A stretch of DNA of 64,000 nucleotides from Gallionellaceae bacterium. Lineage in GTDB: Bacteria; Pseudomonadota; Gammaproteobacteria; Burkholderiales; Thiobacillaceae. Location of the stretch: assembly GCA_028714875.1 (NCBI GenBank), contig JAQTLN010000009.1, forward strand, positions 62,001 through 126,000, in the 5' to 3' direction. A model generated the notes under the pieces. The model was not told the DNA's origin. It did no database searches and was given only the letters and a program-made list of their open reading frames with translations. A program made the translations under genes and the position numbers. Shown piece by piece: positions 37,812 through 48,366 of this stretch. Numbering within the stretch: position 1 is the stretch's first letter; every line of letters starts with the position of its first letter.

Positions 37812-37882
37812 TGTAGCGCAGGCGTCCCGCCTGCTTCGTCCTTCTGATCAGGTCCACGAAGCAGGCGGGACGCCTGCGCTAC
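37812..37882. repeat. TAGCGC palindrome pair between convergent genes
   Basis: Two TAGCGCAGGCGTCCC/GGGACGCCTGCGCTA arms of about 28 bases face each other around a 12-base centre. The left arm starts 3 bases after the transglycosylase stop and the right arm ends 1 base before the receptor 2 stop. It probably works as a bidirectional terminator. Confidence 0.85.
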
Positions 37883-37883
37883 C

Positions 37884-40754
37884 TCAAAACTCCTCCCACT
37901 CGTCATCCGATCCCGCCGCCACCGGAGCGGCCTTGGCCATGGCTCTGACCGGGGCGGGCGCGCGGGGTGCCGGGGCGATGGCGCGCGCGGCCGGGCGGGT
38001 GGGCGCATGGGCATTTCGCCCGCCCGCTGGCGCGGTGCTGAATACCGCCACCGCCTGGGTCAGGCTGGCGGCCTGATCCTGGAGCGATTCCGCCGCCGCC
38101 GCCGCTTCTTCCACCAGCGCCGCGTTCTGTTGCGTGGCCTCGTCCATCTGGGCGATCGCCGAATTCACCTGCTCGATGCCCTGGCTCTGCTCGGTGGAGG
38201 CGGCGCTGATCTCGCCCATGATGTCGGTGACCCGTTTCACCGCGTCGACGATCTCGTTCATGGTGTTGCCGGCCTGTTCCACCTGCTTGTAGCCGATGTT
38301 GACCTTGTCCACCGAATCGCCGATCAGGGTCTTGATCTCCTTGGCGGCGCCGGCGGAACGCTGCGCCAGGCTGCGTACCTCGCCCGCCACCACCGCGAAA
38401 CCGCGCCCTTGCTCGCCGGCCCGAGCGGCTTCCACGGCGGCGTTCAAGGCCAGGATGTTGGTCTGGAAGGCGATGCCGTCGATGACGCTGATGATGTCGG
38501 CGATCTTCTTCGAGCTGTCGGCGATGGAGCCCATCGTGTGCACCACTTCGCTCACCACGCTGCCGCCCTTCATGGCGATGTCGGAAGCGCCCTTGGCGAG
38601 CTGGTTGGCCTGGCGCGCGTTGTCGGCGTTCTGGCGCACCGTGCTGGTGATCTCGTCCATGCTGGCGGCGGTTTCTTCCAGCGAGGAAGCCTGGCTTTCG
38701 GTGCGCCCCGAGAGGTCGGCGTTGCCGCTGGCGATTTCGCGGGCGGCGGTGTTGATGGAATCGGTGGCTTCGCGGATCTGGCTGACGATTTCGGAAAGCT
38801 TGGCGGCGGTGCCGTTGGCGTCGTCCTTGAGCTGGCCGATGAGTCCCTGATAGTCGGCGTCGATGCGCTCGCCAAGGTCGCCCGAGGCCAGGGCTTTCAG
38901 CACGCGGGCGACATCGTTCATGCCGCGTTCGCTGGTTTCCACCAGGCGGTTGATGCCTTCGGCCAGTTGCAGGAAGAAGCCTTCCTTGCCCTCCGCTTTC
39001 AGGCGTCGGCTGAAGTCGCCGGCCGCCGCCGCGTTGACCAGACTGGCGACTTCCTTTTCCACCGCGACTTCGCCGGTGCGGTCGCTCCATTCCACCACGG
39101 CGCCCAGGCGCTCGCCCTTGTCGCTGATCACCGGGTTGGCCACCACGGTCATGCTGCGCACGCCGATGTTGAGCGCGCTCCGATAGGTGCCGCTGAGGTT
39201 GGCGAGGAGGCCGGCCTGATGGCCGGGGTTCTTGTGGAAGGTGTCGATGCTGGTGCCCAGCAGTTTGTCGGCATCGAAATTGGGCAGTTGCTGACGGATG
39301 TCGGCTTCGGCGTTCTTGAACAGGTTCAGCACCGCCTTGTTGGCGTAGACGATGCGGCGCTCCGTGTCGGCCATCATGACGCCGGAAGAGACGTTATCCA
39401 GCGCGATCTTCACACGCAGGCTCTCATTGGCGACGCGGCGCGATTCGGCGACATCGAATCCCAGCTTGATCTGCATGTTGGCGAGGGCTTCCAGCACCTT
39501 GCCGATTTCGTCGTGGCGATCGACCTGGATGGCGTTGTCGTAGCGGCCTTCGGAAATCTTGTCGAAGTAGCCCGCCGTGCGCCGCAGGGGCAGCACGATG
39601 GCGCGCACCAGCAGCCAACCCACCACGCCAGCGCCGGCGATGGCCAGCAGGAAGACCAGCAGCATGAGGTTGCGCAAGGTCGCGGAACGCGATTCGGCGA
39701 CGGTGCGCTGCTCCTGGGCGTAGTTGTCCAGGGCGGCCAGCAGGGTATTGGTGTCCTCGTTGACCGCCTTGTAGAGCGGGTTGATGCTGTCGATCAGCAT
39801 TTCGCCGATGTCGTCATACATCGTCGCTTGCAAGGCGGATTTGGCCGGCAGAATACCGTCCAGGCCGAAGCGGGTGCGCGCGGCCTGGAATTTCTCCAGG
39901 GCGGTTTTTACCGCCGAGGAGGCGCCGACCTGGGGATCGAATTCCACTTTGGATAGCTTGGCCCAGGCCTCGTTGATCTTGTTGCTGTTGTCGCTGATGG
40001 CATCGAGGTGCTTCTGGATGCTGTGGTCGTGCAGCTTGGAGATTGGAAAGGCGGGGTTGTGCTGCATGCCGAGCAACACCTGGCCACGGCTGTCCGCGAG
40101 CAGATAGCGGATCTGGTCGGCCAGCTTGGCGGGCTCAAGCGCTCTGGAATAAACCTCGTCGATGATGCTATTGGACTTGTTCATGCCGACGATGCCGAGA
40201 CCGCCGATGAGCGCCAGGAACAGCGCCATCAAAACGACCGCGCCGGCCAGACGGGCGCGCAGGCTCATGTTCTGCACGTTTTCCAGAAGGCCGCGCGGGC
40301 CGGTGTGGAGCAGGCGGCCTTCCTTGAGATAGATGCCCTTGGCGCGGCCTTCGCGAATGTCCTTGTAAAGCGCTTCGGCGGCGGCTACTTCGTCGCGTCC
40401 GGGTTTGGCGCGGATCGAAAGATAGCCGGTGATCTGGCCGTCTTTCTTGATCGGGCTGGCGTAGGCGCGCACCCAGTAATGGTCGCCGTTCTTGCGCCGG
40501 TTCTTCACCAGGCCGGACCAGGGATGGCCGGCCGCCAGAGTGTCCCAGAGATCCTTGAAGGCGACGGCGGGCATGTCCGGATGACGCAGGATGTTGTGCG
40601 GCGCGCCCATCAGCTCCGACTCGGAAAAGCCGCTGGCCTCGATGAAATCCGGGTTGCAGAAGGTGATGATGCCCTTGGTGTCGGTGGCGGAAACGATCTG
40701 AATGCCGTCTTTCAGCATGTATTCGTTGCCGCTCACGGGGAGGTTCTGGCGCAT
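37884..40754 (-). CDS. Methyl-accepting chemotaxis protein 2 (PAS-TM-sensor-TM-HAMP-PAS-MA)
   Basis: A 956-residue receptor built like receptor 1: an Aer-like PAS at about 15-120 ([31 protein letters not shown]), a membrane pair near 165-190 and 365-390 around a helical sensor, HAMP, and a second PAS with [14 protein letters not shown]. The signalling tip is identical to receptor 1 and the tail ends DEWEEF. AGGAG precedes the ATG by about 8 bases. No sigma-28 box is seen, so it may be read from the cheA operon through the 136-base gap. The sensory ligand is unknown. Confidence 0.92.
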   Translation of the reverse strand: MRQNLPVSGNEYMLKDGIQIVSATDTKGIITFCNPDFIEASGFSESELMGAPHNILRHPDMPAVAFKDLWDTLAAGHPWSGLVKNRRKNGDHYWVRAYASPIKKDGQITGYLSIRAKPGRDEVAAAEALYKDIREGRAKGIYLKEGRLLHTGPRGLLENVQNMSLRARLAGAVVLMALFLALIGGLGIVGMNKSNSIIDEVYSRALEPAKLADQIRYLLADSRGQVLLGMQHNPAFPISKLHDHSIQKHLDAISDNSNKINEAWAKLSKVEFDPQVGASSAVKTALEKFQAARTRFGLDGILPAKSALQATMYDDIGEMLIDSINPLYKAVNEDTNTLLAALDNYAQEQRTVAESRSATLRNLMLLVFLLAIAGAGVVGWLLVRAIVLPLRRTAGYFDKISEGRYDNAIQVDRHDEIGKVLEALANMQIKLGFDVAESRRVANESLRVKIALDNVSSGVMMADTERRIVYANKAVLNLFKNAEADIRQQLPNFDADKLLGTSIDTFHKNPGHQAGLLANLSGTYRSALNIGVRSMTVVANPVISDKGERLGAVVEWSDRTGEVAVEKEVASLVNAAAAGDFSRRLKAEGKEGFFLQLAEGINRLVETSERGMNDVARVLKALASGDLGERIDADYQGLIGQLKDDANGTAAKLSEIVSQIREATDSINTAAREIASGNADLSGRTESQASSLEETAASMDEITSTVRQNADNARQANQLAKGASDIAMKGGSVVSEVVHTMGSIADSSKKIADIISVIDGIAFQTNILALNAAVEAARAGEQGRGFAVVAGEVRSLAQRSAGAAKEIKTLIGDSVDKVNIGYKQVEQAGNTMNEIVDAVKRVTDIMGEISAASTEQSQGIEQVNSAIAQMDEATQQNAALVEEAAAAAESLQDQAASLTQAVAVFSTAPAGGRNAHAPTRPAARAIAPAPRAPAPVRAMAKAAPVAAGSDDEWEEF

Positions 40755-40857
40755 GGTGCGTGCTCCTGTGCGGGGTGCTTAAGCGTGGATTGGGCAAAGC
40801 GTGCCCGACCTGCATGTTTCAATGGCTCTGATGCTGTTCTCATGGCGACGAGAAAGA

Positions 40858-40881
40858 CGCCGGCTGGAAGCCGGCGCTACA
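40858..40881 (-). repeat. Dispersed TAGCGCCGGC palindrome after receptor gene 3
   Basis: GCCGGCT/AGCCGGC arms, head TGTAGCGCC on the minus strand, 9 bases beyond the stop of receptor gene 3. Confidence 0.7.
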
Positions 40882-40890
40882 TGGGGCGTC

Positions 40891-43593
40891 TCAGTGGCTG
40901 TGGTGCCGCTTCATGGCGACGATGTGCTGTACGGTGCGATTGGACAGGTCGAAGAAATCACCCACCAGCATGGCGTTGGCGCCGTCTTTATCGCCGGTTT
41001 GCGCGTGGCGCAGGATGTCGGCGGCGCAGACGTGGAAGTCGGCATGGGTGAGGCGCAAAGGTTCGTATTCGGGAACATGGGCGAACTCCTTGCCGGCGCC
41101 GTAGATCCACTTGCCCAGGGCACACTGGTTGTCCTTGCAGACATCGTCCGGATTCAGATTCCTTTCCTCGCCGCCGCCGATGGCGCTGCGCAGCTTCTGT
41201 TTCCAGGCCTGGTGTGCGTCGATGATGGCGTCGAAGTCGACGTCGCTGGCCACCGTATTTGCCACCCTCGGGCCGGCCAGGGACTTCTGCGCGGCGGGCA
41301 GCGCGCGCGCGCCCGCCGAACGGGGCTTGACCTGGGCGACGCCGGCCATGGGTTTGCCCGGCGCGCCACGCTGGCTACCCACCTTGAATACGGCGACCGC
41401 CTGACTCAAGGCGGCGGCCTGGTCCTGCAAGGTTTCCGCCGCGGCCGCGGCTTCTTCCACCAGCGCCGCGTTCTGCTGCGTGGCCGCGTCCATCTGGCCG
41501 ATGGCGTTGTTGACCTGCTGAATGCCCTGGCTCTGTTCACCGCTGGCGGCGCTGATCTCGCCCATGATGTCGGTGACCCGTTTCACCGCGTCGACGATCT
41601 CGTCCATCGTGTGGCCGGCCTGCTCGACCTGCTTGTAGCCGATGTTGACCTTGTCCACCGAGTCGCCGATCAGGGTCTTGATCTCCTTGGCGGCGCCGGC
41701 GGAACGCTGCGCCAGGCTGCGTACCTCGCCCGCCACCACAGCGAAGCCGCGCCCCTGTTCGCCGGCCCGCGCGGCTTCCACGGCGGCGTTCAAGGCCAGG
41801 ATGTTGGTCTGGAAGGCGATGCCGTCGATGACGCTGATGATGTCGGCGATCTTCTTCGAGCTGTCGGCGATGGCGCCCATCGTGTGGACGACCTCGCCCA
41901 CCACGCTGCCACCCTTCACCGCGATGTCGGATGCGCCCTTGGCGAGCTGATTTGCCTGGCGCGCGTTGTCGGCGTTCTGCCGCACCGTGCTGGTGAACTC
42001 TTCCATGCTGGAAGCGGTTTCCTCCAGATTGGAGGCCTGGGCTTCGGTGCGCCCGGAGAGGTCGGCGTTGCCGCTGGCGATCTCCCGCGCGGCGGTGTTG
42101 ATGGCGTTGGTGGCTTCGCGGATCTGGCTGACGATCTCGGAGAGGTGCGAGCTGGTGGCGTTGGTGGCGTCCTTGAGTTCCCCGAACATGCCCTGGTAAT
42201 CGCTGTCGATGCGCTGGCTCAGGTCACCCTGCGAGAGTGCCCGGAGCACGCGGGCCACGTCATTGATGCCATGTTCCGTGGTTTCCAGCAGGTGGTTGAT
42301 GCCCTCCGAGAGTTGCAGGAAGAAACCTTCCTTGCCGGTCTTGCTCAAGCGCTGGCTGAAGTCGCCGAAGCTGGCGGCTTCCACCAGATTGGCGATTTCG
42401 CGTTCGGCGGCGACTTCGTTGGTGCGGTCGCCCCACTGGACGATGGAGCCGAGGCGCTGGCCACTGTCATCGATGACCGGGTTGGCGACCACGGTCATGG
42501 TGCGCCCGCCGATCATCAGCGTGCCTTTGTGGGTGCCGCCGAGGGTGCTCAGCATGCCGGCCTGATGGCTGGGGTTTTTGTGGTAACTGTCGATGCTGCT
42601 GCCCAGAAGTTTGTCCGGGTCGAAGTGCGGCAACTGCTTGCGGATGTCGGCCGCGGCGCGCTTGAATAGGTTTTGCGTGGCCTTGTTGACATAAATGATG
42701 TGGCGCTCGTTGTCGGCCATCATCACGTTGGAATCGACGTTGTCCAGGGCGAAGCGGATGCGCTGGCCTTCCTGGGCGCTGGCTTCGGCGGCCGCGACAT
42801 CCTGGCGCAACTTGTCGCGCAGGCGTTTGAAGCTTTCCGCGACAGCGCCGATTTCGTCATGGCGATCCACCACCACGTCGATCCCGGCATTGCCGGCGGT
42901 GATGGCGTCGATCTCGCCCGACAGGCGTTGCAGCGGCCGCACGATGGAGCGCAACAGCAGTACCACGAACAGGAGCGCCAGCGCCGTGCCGACGCCGCCG
43001 ATCACCCAGGCCACCAGGTGCTGATGGTCGTAGTCCGCCGCCGCCACGTTGTATTCCGCGCGGGCGTAGGACAACTGGATGATGAGCAGGGTGCTGAGAT
43101 GGTTGCTGATCGGGTCGATGGCGGCGTAGAGGGGGGCAATGTTGCCCTGAAGCTGGCCCTCTACCTTGCCGCTCTTGCCCTGTAGCGCGGTCTGCACTTT
43201 TTCGGTCTCCACGTCGGCGGCGGCGAACAGCGGGGTGGCCTGCTCGATCAGCGGCTTGTCGTCGGCGCTGATCTTCCCGGCGATATAAAGACCCCAGGAG
43301 TCCTTGATGGTCTGGCGCGCATCGGCGATGGATTTGCTCGCTTCCTCGGCGGTGAACACCCCGGCATTGGCCTTGTTGGTGGCATCGATGATGGCGACGG
43401 CATAGGCATCGGCGACGTTTTTCAGATGGCTGAACGGCAGCACGCGGCCGTTGACCACGTTTTCCAGCCCCTCATTGGCGTGTTTCATGCCGAGGATGCC
43501 GGTGGAGCCGACGATGACGATGACCAGGATGATCTGGACGAAGATGGCGATCAAACGCCACTTGATGGAAAGACTACGCAGCCAAGCCTTCAT
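40891..43593 (-). CDS. Methyl-accepting chemotaxis protein 3 with C-terminal CZB domain
   Basis: A 900-residue receptor. The first membrane helix (about 10-35) is followed by a four-helix-bundle type sensor (to about 185), a second helix (about 190-212), HAMP, a PAS domain ([18 protein letters not shown]), a second HAMP-like linker and the MA signalling domain. The last 115 residues are a CZB zinc-binding domain: HQAWKQKLR, then [18 protein letters not shown]. The CZB Cys/His set binds Zn2+ and senses oxidants such as HOCl in related receptors. It lacks the WEEF tail found on receptors 1 and 2. It follows cheW by 28 bases. Confidence 0.92.
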   Translation of the reverse strand: MKAWLRSLSIKWRLIAIFVQIILVIVIVGSTGILGMKHANEGLENVVNGRVLPFSHLKNVADAYAVAIIDATNKANAGVFTAEEASKSIADARQTIKDSWGLYIAGKISADDKPLIEQATPLFAAADVETEKVQTALQGKSGKVEGQLQGNIAPLYAAIDPISNHLSTLLIIQLSYARAEYNVAAADYDHQHLVAWVIGGVGTALALLFVVLLLRSIVRPLQRLSGEIDAITAGNAGIDVVVDRHDEIGAVAESFKRLRDKLRQDVAAAEASAQEGQRIRFALDNVDSNVMMADNERHIIYVNKATQNLFKRAAADIRKQLPHFDPDKLLGSSIDSYHKNPSHQAGMLSTLGGTHKGTLMIGGRTMTVVANPVIDDSGQRLGSIVQWGDRTNEVAAEREIANLVEAASFGDFSQRLSKTGKEGFFLQLSEGINHLLETTEHGINDVARVLRALSQGDLSQRIDSDYQGMFGELKDATNATSSHLSEIVSQIREATNAINTAAREIASGNADLSGRTEAQASNLEETASSMEEFTSTVRQNADNARQANQLAKGASDIAVKGGSVVGEVVHTMGAIADSSKKIADIISVIDGIAFQTNILALNAAVEAARAGEQGRGFAVVAGEVRSLAQRSAGAAKEIKTLIGDSVDKVNIGYKQVEQAGHTMDEIVDAVKRVTDIMGEISAASGEQSQGIQQVNNAIGQMDAATQQNAALVEEAAAAAETLQDQAAALSQAVAVFKVGSQRGAPGKPMAGVAQVKPRSAGARALPAAQKSLAGPRVANTVASDVDFDAIIDAHQAWKQKLRSAIGGGEERNLNPDDVCKDNQCALGKWIYGAGKEFAHVPEYEPLRLTHADFHVCAADILRHAQTGDKDGANAMLVGDFFDLSNRTVQHIVAMKRHHSH

Positions 43594-43621
43594 TGCTTTT
43601 CCCCTTTATTGGTCCGGCCGG

Positions 43622-44104
43622 TCAGGCGACGGCGGCTTCGACCAGCGACATTTCCGTGCTGGTCATGAGTTTTTCGATGTCCACCACGATGATCATGCGG
43701 TCTTCCACCGTTCCCAGACCGACGATGTAGCGGGTGTCCAGAATCGAGCCGAACGCGGGCGCCGGATGCAGATTGTCGGAACTGAGCTGGATGACATCGG
43801 AGACGCCATCGACGACGACGCCCATCACCCGCTTGCCGATATTGAGGATGATCACCACCGTGAACTGGTCGTAGGTGGGCTCGCCCAGGCTGAACTTGAT
43901 CCTGAGATCGACGATGGGAACGATGACGCCGCGCAGGTTGATTACGCCCTTGATGAAGGGGGGCGAGTTGGCGATCTTGGTCACCGCGTCATAGCCGCGG
44001 ATTTCCTGCACCTTGAGGATGTCGATGCCGTATTCCTCGGCGCCCAGGGTGAAAGTGAGGAATTCGCCGGAATTGGCGGTTCCCGAGTTGTCGCTGTGTT
44101 CCAT
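43622..44104 (-). CDS. cheW: Chemotaxis coupling protein CheW
   Basis: A 160-residue adaptor joining receptors to CheA. It shows the CheW-fold signatures: [24 protein letters not shown], then [22 protein letters not shown] and [14 protein letters not shown]. It lies 22 bases after cheA in the same operon, followed by receptor 3. Confidence 0.95.
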   Translation of the reverse strand: MEHSDNSGTANSGEFLTFTLGAEEYGIDILKVQEIRGYDAVTKIANSPPFIKGVINLRGVIVPIVDLRIKFSLGEPTYDQFTVVIILNIGKRVMGVVVDGVSDVIQLSSDNLHPAPAFGSILDTRYIVGLGTVEDRMIIVVDIEKLMTSTEMSLVEAAVA

Positions 44105-44126
44105 TCTTGTCTCCTCAGACCGCGCT

Positions 44127-46559
44127 TCAAGCGGCCAATCTCCGACGTGGATTGGTCAATCCCATGCGGGTGACAGCGGTCACATCCAGGATCAAGGCGA
44201 CACGGCCGTCGCCCATGATGGTGGCGCCGGATACACCCGGCACCTTGCGGTAGTTCTCTTCCAGACTCTTGATCACCACCTGGTGCTGGCCGAGCAGTTC
44301 GTCGACGAACAGCGCGGCCTTGCCGTCCTCGGTTTCCACCACCACGACGATGCCTTTGGTGACGTCCTCCACACCGGGCAGATTGAAAGCCTCGGGCAGC
44401 GACACGAATGGCAGGTATTCGCCGCGGATATGCACCATGCGCGAGTCGCCGGCCATGGTGCGGATGTCTTCGAGCCGGGGTTGCAGGGATTCGATCACGC
44501 TGGTGATGGGCACGATGAAGGTCTCGCCACCGACCCCCACCGACATGCCGTCGAGGATGGCCAGGGTGAGCGGCAGGCGGATCACCGTGCGGGTGCCGTG
44601 GCCGGTGGACGACTCCAGTTCGACGCGACCGCCCATACCTTCGATGTTGCGTTTCACCACGTCCATGCCGACGCCGCGTCCGGAAACATCGGTGACCACG
44701 TCGGCGGTGGAAAAGCCGGGCGCGAAGATGAGTTGCCAGACTTCGTGGTCGGACATGGCATCGTTCACCGGCAGGCCGCGCTCGCGGGCCTTGCCGAGGA
44801 TGCGGCCACGGTTGAGGCCGGCGCCGTCGTCGATTACCTCGATGACGATGTTGCCGCCCTGGTGGCTGGCCTTGAGGGTGAGGGTGCCTTTCGGGCTCTT
44901 GCCGGCGGCGACCCGAATTTCCGGGGTTTCGATGCCGTGGTCCAGGCTGTTGCGCACCAGATGGGTCATGGGGTCGCTGATTTTTTCGATCAGGCCTTTG
45001 TCCAATTCGGTGTTTTCACCGATGGTCTTCATTTCCACCTGTTTGTTCAGCTTGCCGGCCAGGTCGCGCACGACACGCGGGAAGCGGCTGAACACCATGC
45101 TCATCGGCAGCATGCGGATGGACATCACCGATTCCTGCATGTCGCGCGTGTTGCGGGCAAGCAGGTCGATGCCGGCGAGCAGTTTTTCCGCCTGCACCGG
45201 ATCGAGGTAGCTGGCTCCCTCGGCCAGCATGGCCTGGGTGATGACCAGTTCGCCCACCAGATTGATGAGCTGATCCACCTTTTCCACGGAAACCCGGATG
45301 CTGGTCTCGCTGTTGGCGGCGGTGACCGTCTTGTCGTTGTCACGGCGGCCGGTCTTGGCGGTCTCGATGGCCGGGCTGTCGGTGAGGCGGCGGCCGGGGG
45401 CGGTGGCCGCGCCGGTTGCGCCGGCGGCGGGATGGCCCAGTGGCGCCGGCGCGGTGGACTGGACCATGTGCTGGCTGCCCGGGGCATTATCGAACAGGCC
45501 GACGCCGCAAGGCGCATCGACAAAGATGCCGTAGCCCTGGCCTTCGATGGCGGCGGGACTGTTGCCGGGGGTGATGTCGCGGTTGGGCAGATTTTCCCGT
45601 TTTCCGGCGGCATCCTCGAACAGACCATAGGCGCCGCTCGCCTCTTCGTCGGGGATGGCCAGCGGCCGGGTGGTGGCGGTGGGGCTGGCGGCCGCGCCGG
45701 GGAGGCCGGGCACGTCATCGAAGAAACCAAAGCCGTCATCGCTCTGGTCGGAGGTGGTGACGTCGGCGGCGGGCAGGCCGGGCACGTCGTCGAAAAAGCC
45801 GAAACCATCGTCCTCGGCCGGGGTGGCGGCCACGACAGGTTCATCAAAGAAGCCGTAGGCTTCCGGTGCCGCGTCGGGGTTGGAAAGCGTGATTTCGTTC
45901 GGCGACAGGTAGAACGACAGCGCTTCTTTCAATTCGTCATCGCGCTTCAGCGTGGTCAGCACCAGCGAAAGGCGCGGGTTGGCCGCGTCGGGCCGCTGCC
46001 GGAAGTCGAGCGCGGCGATTTCCGCCAGGCCATCGAGCAGGTTCTTCAGCATGTCGGGGACGTTCACGACGCTGGCCGGCAGGACGCATTCCAGCAGGGT
46101 ACGCCGTACCTCGGGCGCCGCCTCGGCGGTGACCGCCGCCGCTACCGGCGCGGCTGGCGCGGCGGCGGCCTCACCGGAAGCCAACTGGTTCAGGCGCGCG
46201 CAGACGGCCTCGATCTCTCCGGCATCGGCTTCCGGGCCACCTTGATGGTGTTCGAGTTGCGCGCGCAGGACGTCGCCAGCCGCGAGAAACGCGTCGACCA
46301 TGTCCGGGCGAAGTTGCAGTTCTTCCTTGCGCAGTCGGTCCAGCAGCGTTTCCAGGACATGGGTCACGCTGGTCATGTCGGTGAAACCGAAGGTGCCGCT
46401 GCCGCCCTTGATGGAGTGCGCAGCCCGGAAGACGGCGTTGAGGTCTTCCAGAGAGGGGCTGTCCACATCCAGATCGAGGAGCAAGGTTTCCATGCTCGAC
46501 AGGTGTTCCGACGTTTCGTCGAAAAACACCTGATAAAACTGGCTCATGTCGATGCTCAT
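44127..46559 (-). CDS. cheA: Chemotaxis histidine kinase CheA
   Basis: An 810-residue kinase. P1/HPt carries His48 ([15 protein letters not shown]). An acidic linker with repeated YGFFDE/FGFFDD segments (about 235-365) stands where P2 usually lies. P3 dimerisation starts near 415 ([21 protein letters not shown]), the P4 ATPase has [11 protein letters not shown] and [18 protein letters not shown], and P5 is the CheW-like C terminus. It phosphorylates CheY and CheB. An 86-base gap separates it from cheY. Confidence 0.95.
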   Translation of the reverse strand: MSIDMSQFYQVFFDETSEHLSSMETLLLDLDVDSPSLEDLNAVFRAAHSIKGGSGTFGFTDMTSVTHVLETLLDRLRKEELQLRPDMVDAFLAAGDVLRAQLEHHQGGPEADAGEIEAVCARLNQLASGEAAAAPAAPVAAAVTAEAAPEVRRTLLECVLPASVVNVPDMLKNLLDGLAEIAALDFRQRPDAANPRLSLVLTTLKRDDELKEALSFYLSPNEITLSNPDAAPEAYGFFDEPVVAATPAEDDGFGFFDDVPGLPAADVTTSDQSDDGFGFFDDVPGLPGAAASPTATTRPLAIPDEEASGAYGLFEDAAGKRENLPNRDITPGNSPAAIEGQGYGIFVDAPCGVGLFDNAPGSQHMVQSTAPAPLGHPAAGATGAATAPGRRLTDSPAIETAKTGRRDNDKTVTAANSETSIRVSVEKVDQLINLVGELVITQAMLAEGASYLDPVQAEKLLAGIDLLARNTRDMQESVMSIRMLPMSMVFSRFPRVVRDLAGKLNKQVEMKTIGENTELDKGLIEKISDPMTHLVRNSLDHGIETPEIRVAAGKSPKGTLTLKASHQGGNIVIEVIDDGAGLNRGRILGKARERGLPVNDAMSDHEVWQLIFAPGFSTADVVTDVSGRGVGMDVVKRNIEGMGGRVELESSTGHGTRTVIRLPLTLAILDGMSVGVGGETFIVPITSVIESLQPRLEDIRTMAGDSRMVHIRGEYLPFVSLPEAFNLPGVEDVTKGIVVVVETEDGKAALFVDELLGQHQVVIKSLEENYRKVPGVSGATIMGDGRVALILDVTAVTRMGLTNPRRRLAA

Positions 46560-46645
46560 GGCATCTCCCGTATGGATCTGGGATTTCGGATCGGGGAATG
46601 GGGAAGAGTGGAGGCGACAGGCACCCCGCTATCACCTTCCCGCAT

Positions 46646-47011
46646 TCACCCGAGAACCTTCTTGACGACTTCCAGCAGCTTCTGCGGGTCAAACGGCTTT
46701 ACCAGCCAGCCCGTGGCGCCCGCCGCCTTGCCAGCCGCCTTCATGGCGTCGGAAGACTCCGTGGTCAACATCAGGATGGGGGTCGAGCGGTATTGCGGCA
46801 GGCCGCGCAGGGTCTTGATCAGCGAGAGGCCATCCATCTTCGGCATGTTCTGGTCGGTGAGCACCAAGTCCGCGCTCTTGCCGCGCGCCTTGCTCAGACC
46901 ATCCTCCCCATCCACCGCCTCGACCACTTCGTAACCGGCACTCTTGAGGGTGAAGGCCACCATCTGCCGGATGGAGGCAGAGTCATCAACAGTAAGTACC
47001 ACTTTCGCCAT
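46646..47011 (-). CDS. cheY: Chemotaxis response regulator CheY
   Basis: A 121-residue single receiver. Asp9/Asp10 bind Mg2+, Asp53 (LVLTDQNMPKMDG) is the acceptor, the Thr in LMLTTESS and Lys in LVKPFDP complete the active site. It controls the flagellar switch. It lies 15 bases downstream of the MCP-like gene and 86 bases upstream of cheA. Confidence 0.93.
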   Translation of the reverse strand: MAKVVLTVDDSASIRQMVAFTLKSAGYEVVEAVDGEDGLSKARGKSADLVLTDQNMPKMDGLSLIKTLRGLPQYRSTPILMLTTESSDAMKAAGKAAGATGWLVKPFDPQKLLEVVKKVLG

Positions 47012-47026
47012 TTTTGTTACCTCTCT

Positions 47027-48223
47027 TTAGAACAGTTCAATGTCGCCGGAATCCATGCTTTCCTGCTTGACCGGGTTGAAGCGGGTGTTATCCAGGTTGG
47101 CCAGGGTCGCGACCCGCGCCCTCGCCTCGGCCATTGCCGCATCCATGTCCGCGGCGCCGGTAAAGGACAGGGCCACGCCATGCACGCCTTCGGTGATTGC
47201 GTCCAGGCGAACCTGGGCATGGCCGATCAACTGGCTGGACAGGTCCTGGAACTGGAGCGCGGTCACCGCCTCGTTGACCTCGGTGGCGACTTCAGCCGCG
47301 TGAGCATCGATGCCACGCGCCGAGTCCGCCATGACGTGATTGAGGGTCTCCAGCCGCTGCATGGTGGTCTGCACCCGCAGTTTTGATTGCAGGGCAAAGT
47401 TCATGTCCATCGAGGCAACGGCATAGATGGAGTCGTGGGCGCGGCCGAGCGAGCCGTCCACCTGGTCCATGTGCGCGCGTATTTCGTGGGAAAACTGATT
47501 GGTGCGCTGCGAGAGATTGCGCACTTCGTCGGCCACCACCGCAAAGCCGCGCCCCGCCTCGCCGGCGCGCGCCGCTTCGATGGCGGCATTGAGCGCGAGC
47601 AGATTGGTCTGCTTGGCGATGGACTCGATCTCGGAAAGGATGCCCAGCATGGTGTTCACCTCGCTATTGATGGTGTCCATGGTTTCCACCAGGCCCATCG
47701 CGATCTTGCTGGTGGCGACCGTGTTGTCGACGAAGGCCTCCATCGTCTTCGAGGTGTCCATGACGAAGTCGGCAAAGCTCACCGATTCGCCCCCGCTGTC
47801 GGCTTCACTCATGCCGGTGACGATGCTCAGCGCCAGTTCGCGTTGTGCCTGGACATGGTTGTTCATGGCGTGGAAATTGGGGATCAGTTGGTCGATGGCC
47901 CCTTGCAGCAGACTTTTCACACGCTCCAGTTCTTCGTGGCTGGAACGGGACTGCACCTTGCCCGCGGCGGCCAGGTCATCGATCAGGACTCCCAGTTCGG
48001 CGCGATAGCCATCGTGCGGCGCGACCGGCGCCGCTTCGCTCGGCCGCGACACGCCGTAGCGCGTGGCGACGAACCAGACCACCAGCGCAACACCGGCAAT
48101 GACCAGTAGACGCCAGATCGGGTCCGCGAACCACGCGACCACGGCAACCAATATGGCTACCAGGGCAATCAACGCGGCGTATTTGTTCGAGGTCAAAACC
48201 ATCCCCCTAAAGGTTGTGGGCAC
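47027..48223 (-). CDS. Membrane-anchored MCP-like protein with CheZ-like DxxxQ motif, next to cheY
   Basis: About 398 residues. Two adjacent membrane helices (about 15-32 and 38-54) leave almost no periplasmic domain. A signalling domain follows with the canonical tip [26 protein letters not shown]. After the coiled coil comes [12 protein letters not shown] (about 324-335), close to the CheZ catalytic segment QDFQDLTGQVIK, with Asp327 and Gln331 in the DxxxQ spacing. The last residues are SGDIELF. The start chosen is the GTG at 48223, spaced 5 bases from GGAGG; TTG 48226 and ATG 48202 are alternatives. No cheZ is seen in the window, so a CheY-phosphatase role is possible but inferred. Confidence 0.85.
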   Translation of the reverse strand: MPTTFRGMVLTSNKYAALIALVAILVAVVAWFADPIWRLLVIAGVALVVWFVATRYGVSRPSEAAPVAPHDGYRAELGVLIDDLAAAGKVQSRSSHEELERVKSLLQGAIDQLIPNFHAMNNHVQAQRELALSIVTGMSEADSGGESVSFADFVMDTSKTMEAFVDNTVATSKIAMGLVETMDTINSEVNTMLGILSEIESIAKQTNLLALNAAIEAARAGEAGRGFAVVADEVRNLSQRTNQFSHEIRAHMDQVDGSLGRAHDSIYAVASMDMNFALQSKLRVQTTMQRLETLNHVMADSARGIDAHAAEVATEVNEAVTALQFQDLSSQLIGHAQVRLDAITEGVHGVALSFTGAADMDAAMAEARARVATLANLDNTRFNPVKQESMDSGDIELF

Positions 48224-48240
48224 CAAGCCCTCCGGCCCGT

Positions 48241-48268
48241 TTATCGGCAGGGGGTTGATAAAACTTTA
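48241..48268 (-). promoter_or_regulatory. Sigma-28-like promoter of the cheY-cheA operon (12-base spacer)
   Basis: Minus strand: TAAAGTTT and GCCGATAA, both perfect consensus boxes, but separated by 12 bases in place of 11. The -10 ends 18 bases before the GTG, so the leader would be only about 10 bases and just include the GGAGG. Confidence 0.68.
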
Positions 48269-48284
48269 GGGGTAGAGACAAACA

Positions 48285-48310
48285 AGAAAAAAGCCGGCAC
48301 AGGCCGGCTT
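48285..48310 (-). terminator. Intrinsic terminator downstream of grxD
   Basis: Minus strand: AAGCCGGC, short loop, GCCGGCTT followed by TTTTC. It isolates grxD from the che promoter. Confidence 0.85.
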
Positions 48311-48320
48311 AGTCTGAAGC

Positions 48321-48352
48321 GTAGGTCGGGTTAGGCGCAGCCGTAACCCGAC
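48321..48352. repeat. GTAGGTCGGGTTA palindrome
   Basis: GTCGGGTTA and TAACCCGAC arms flank a GC-rich loop. It shares the GTAGGTCGGG head with the element ending at 13996. Confidence 0.75.
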
Positions 48353-48366
48353 ATTTGGTGGAGGGT

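Noticed and set aside
38007-39956. A 649-codon plus-strand frame opposite receptor 2
   Set aside because: Shadow of the coiled-coil coding strand, mirrored also opposite receptors 1 and 3.
44013-46934. A 973-codon plus-strand open frame opposite cheA
   Set aside because: Antisense shadow of cheW/cheA; low-complexity Gly/His/Val translation and no domain.
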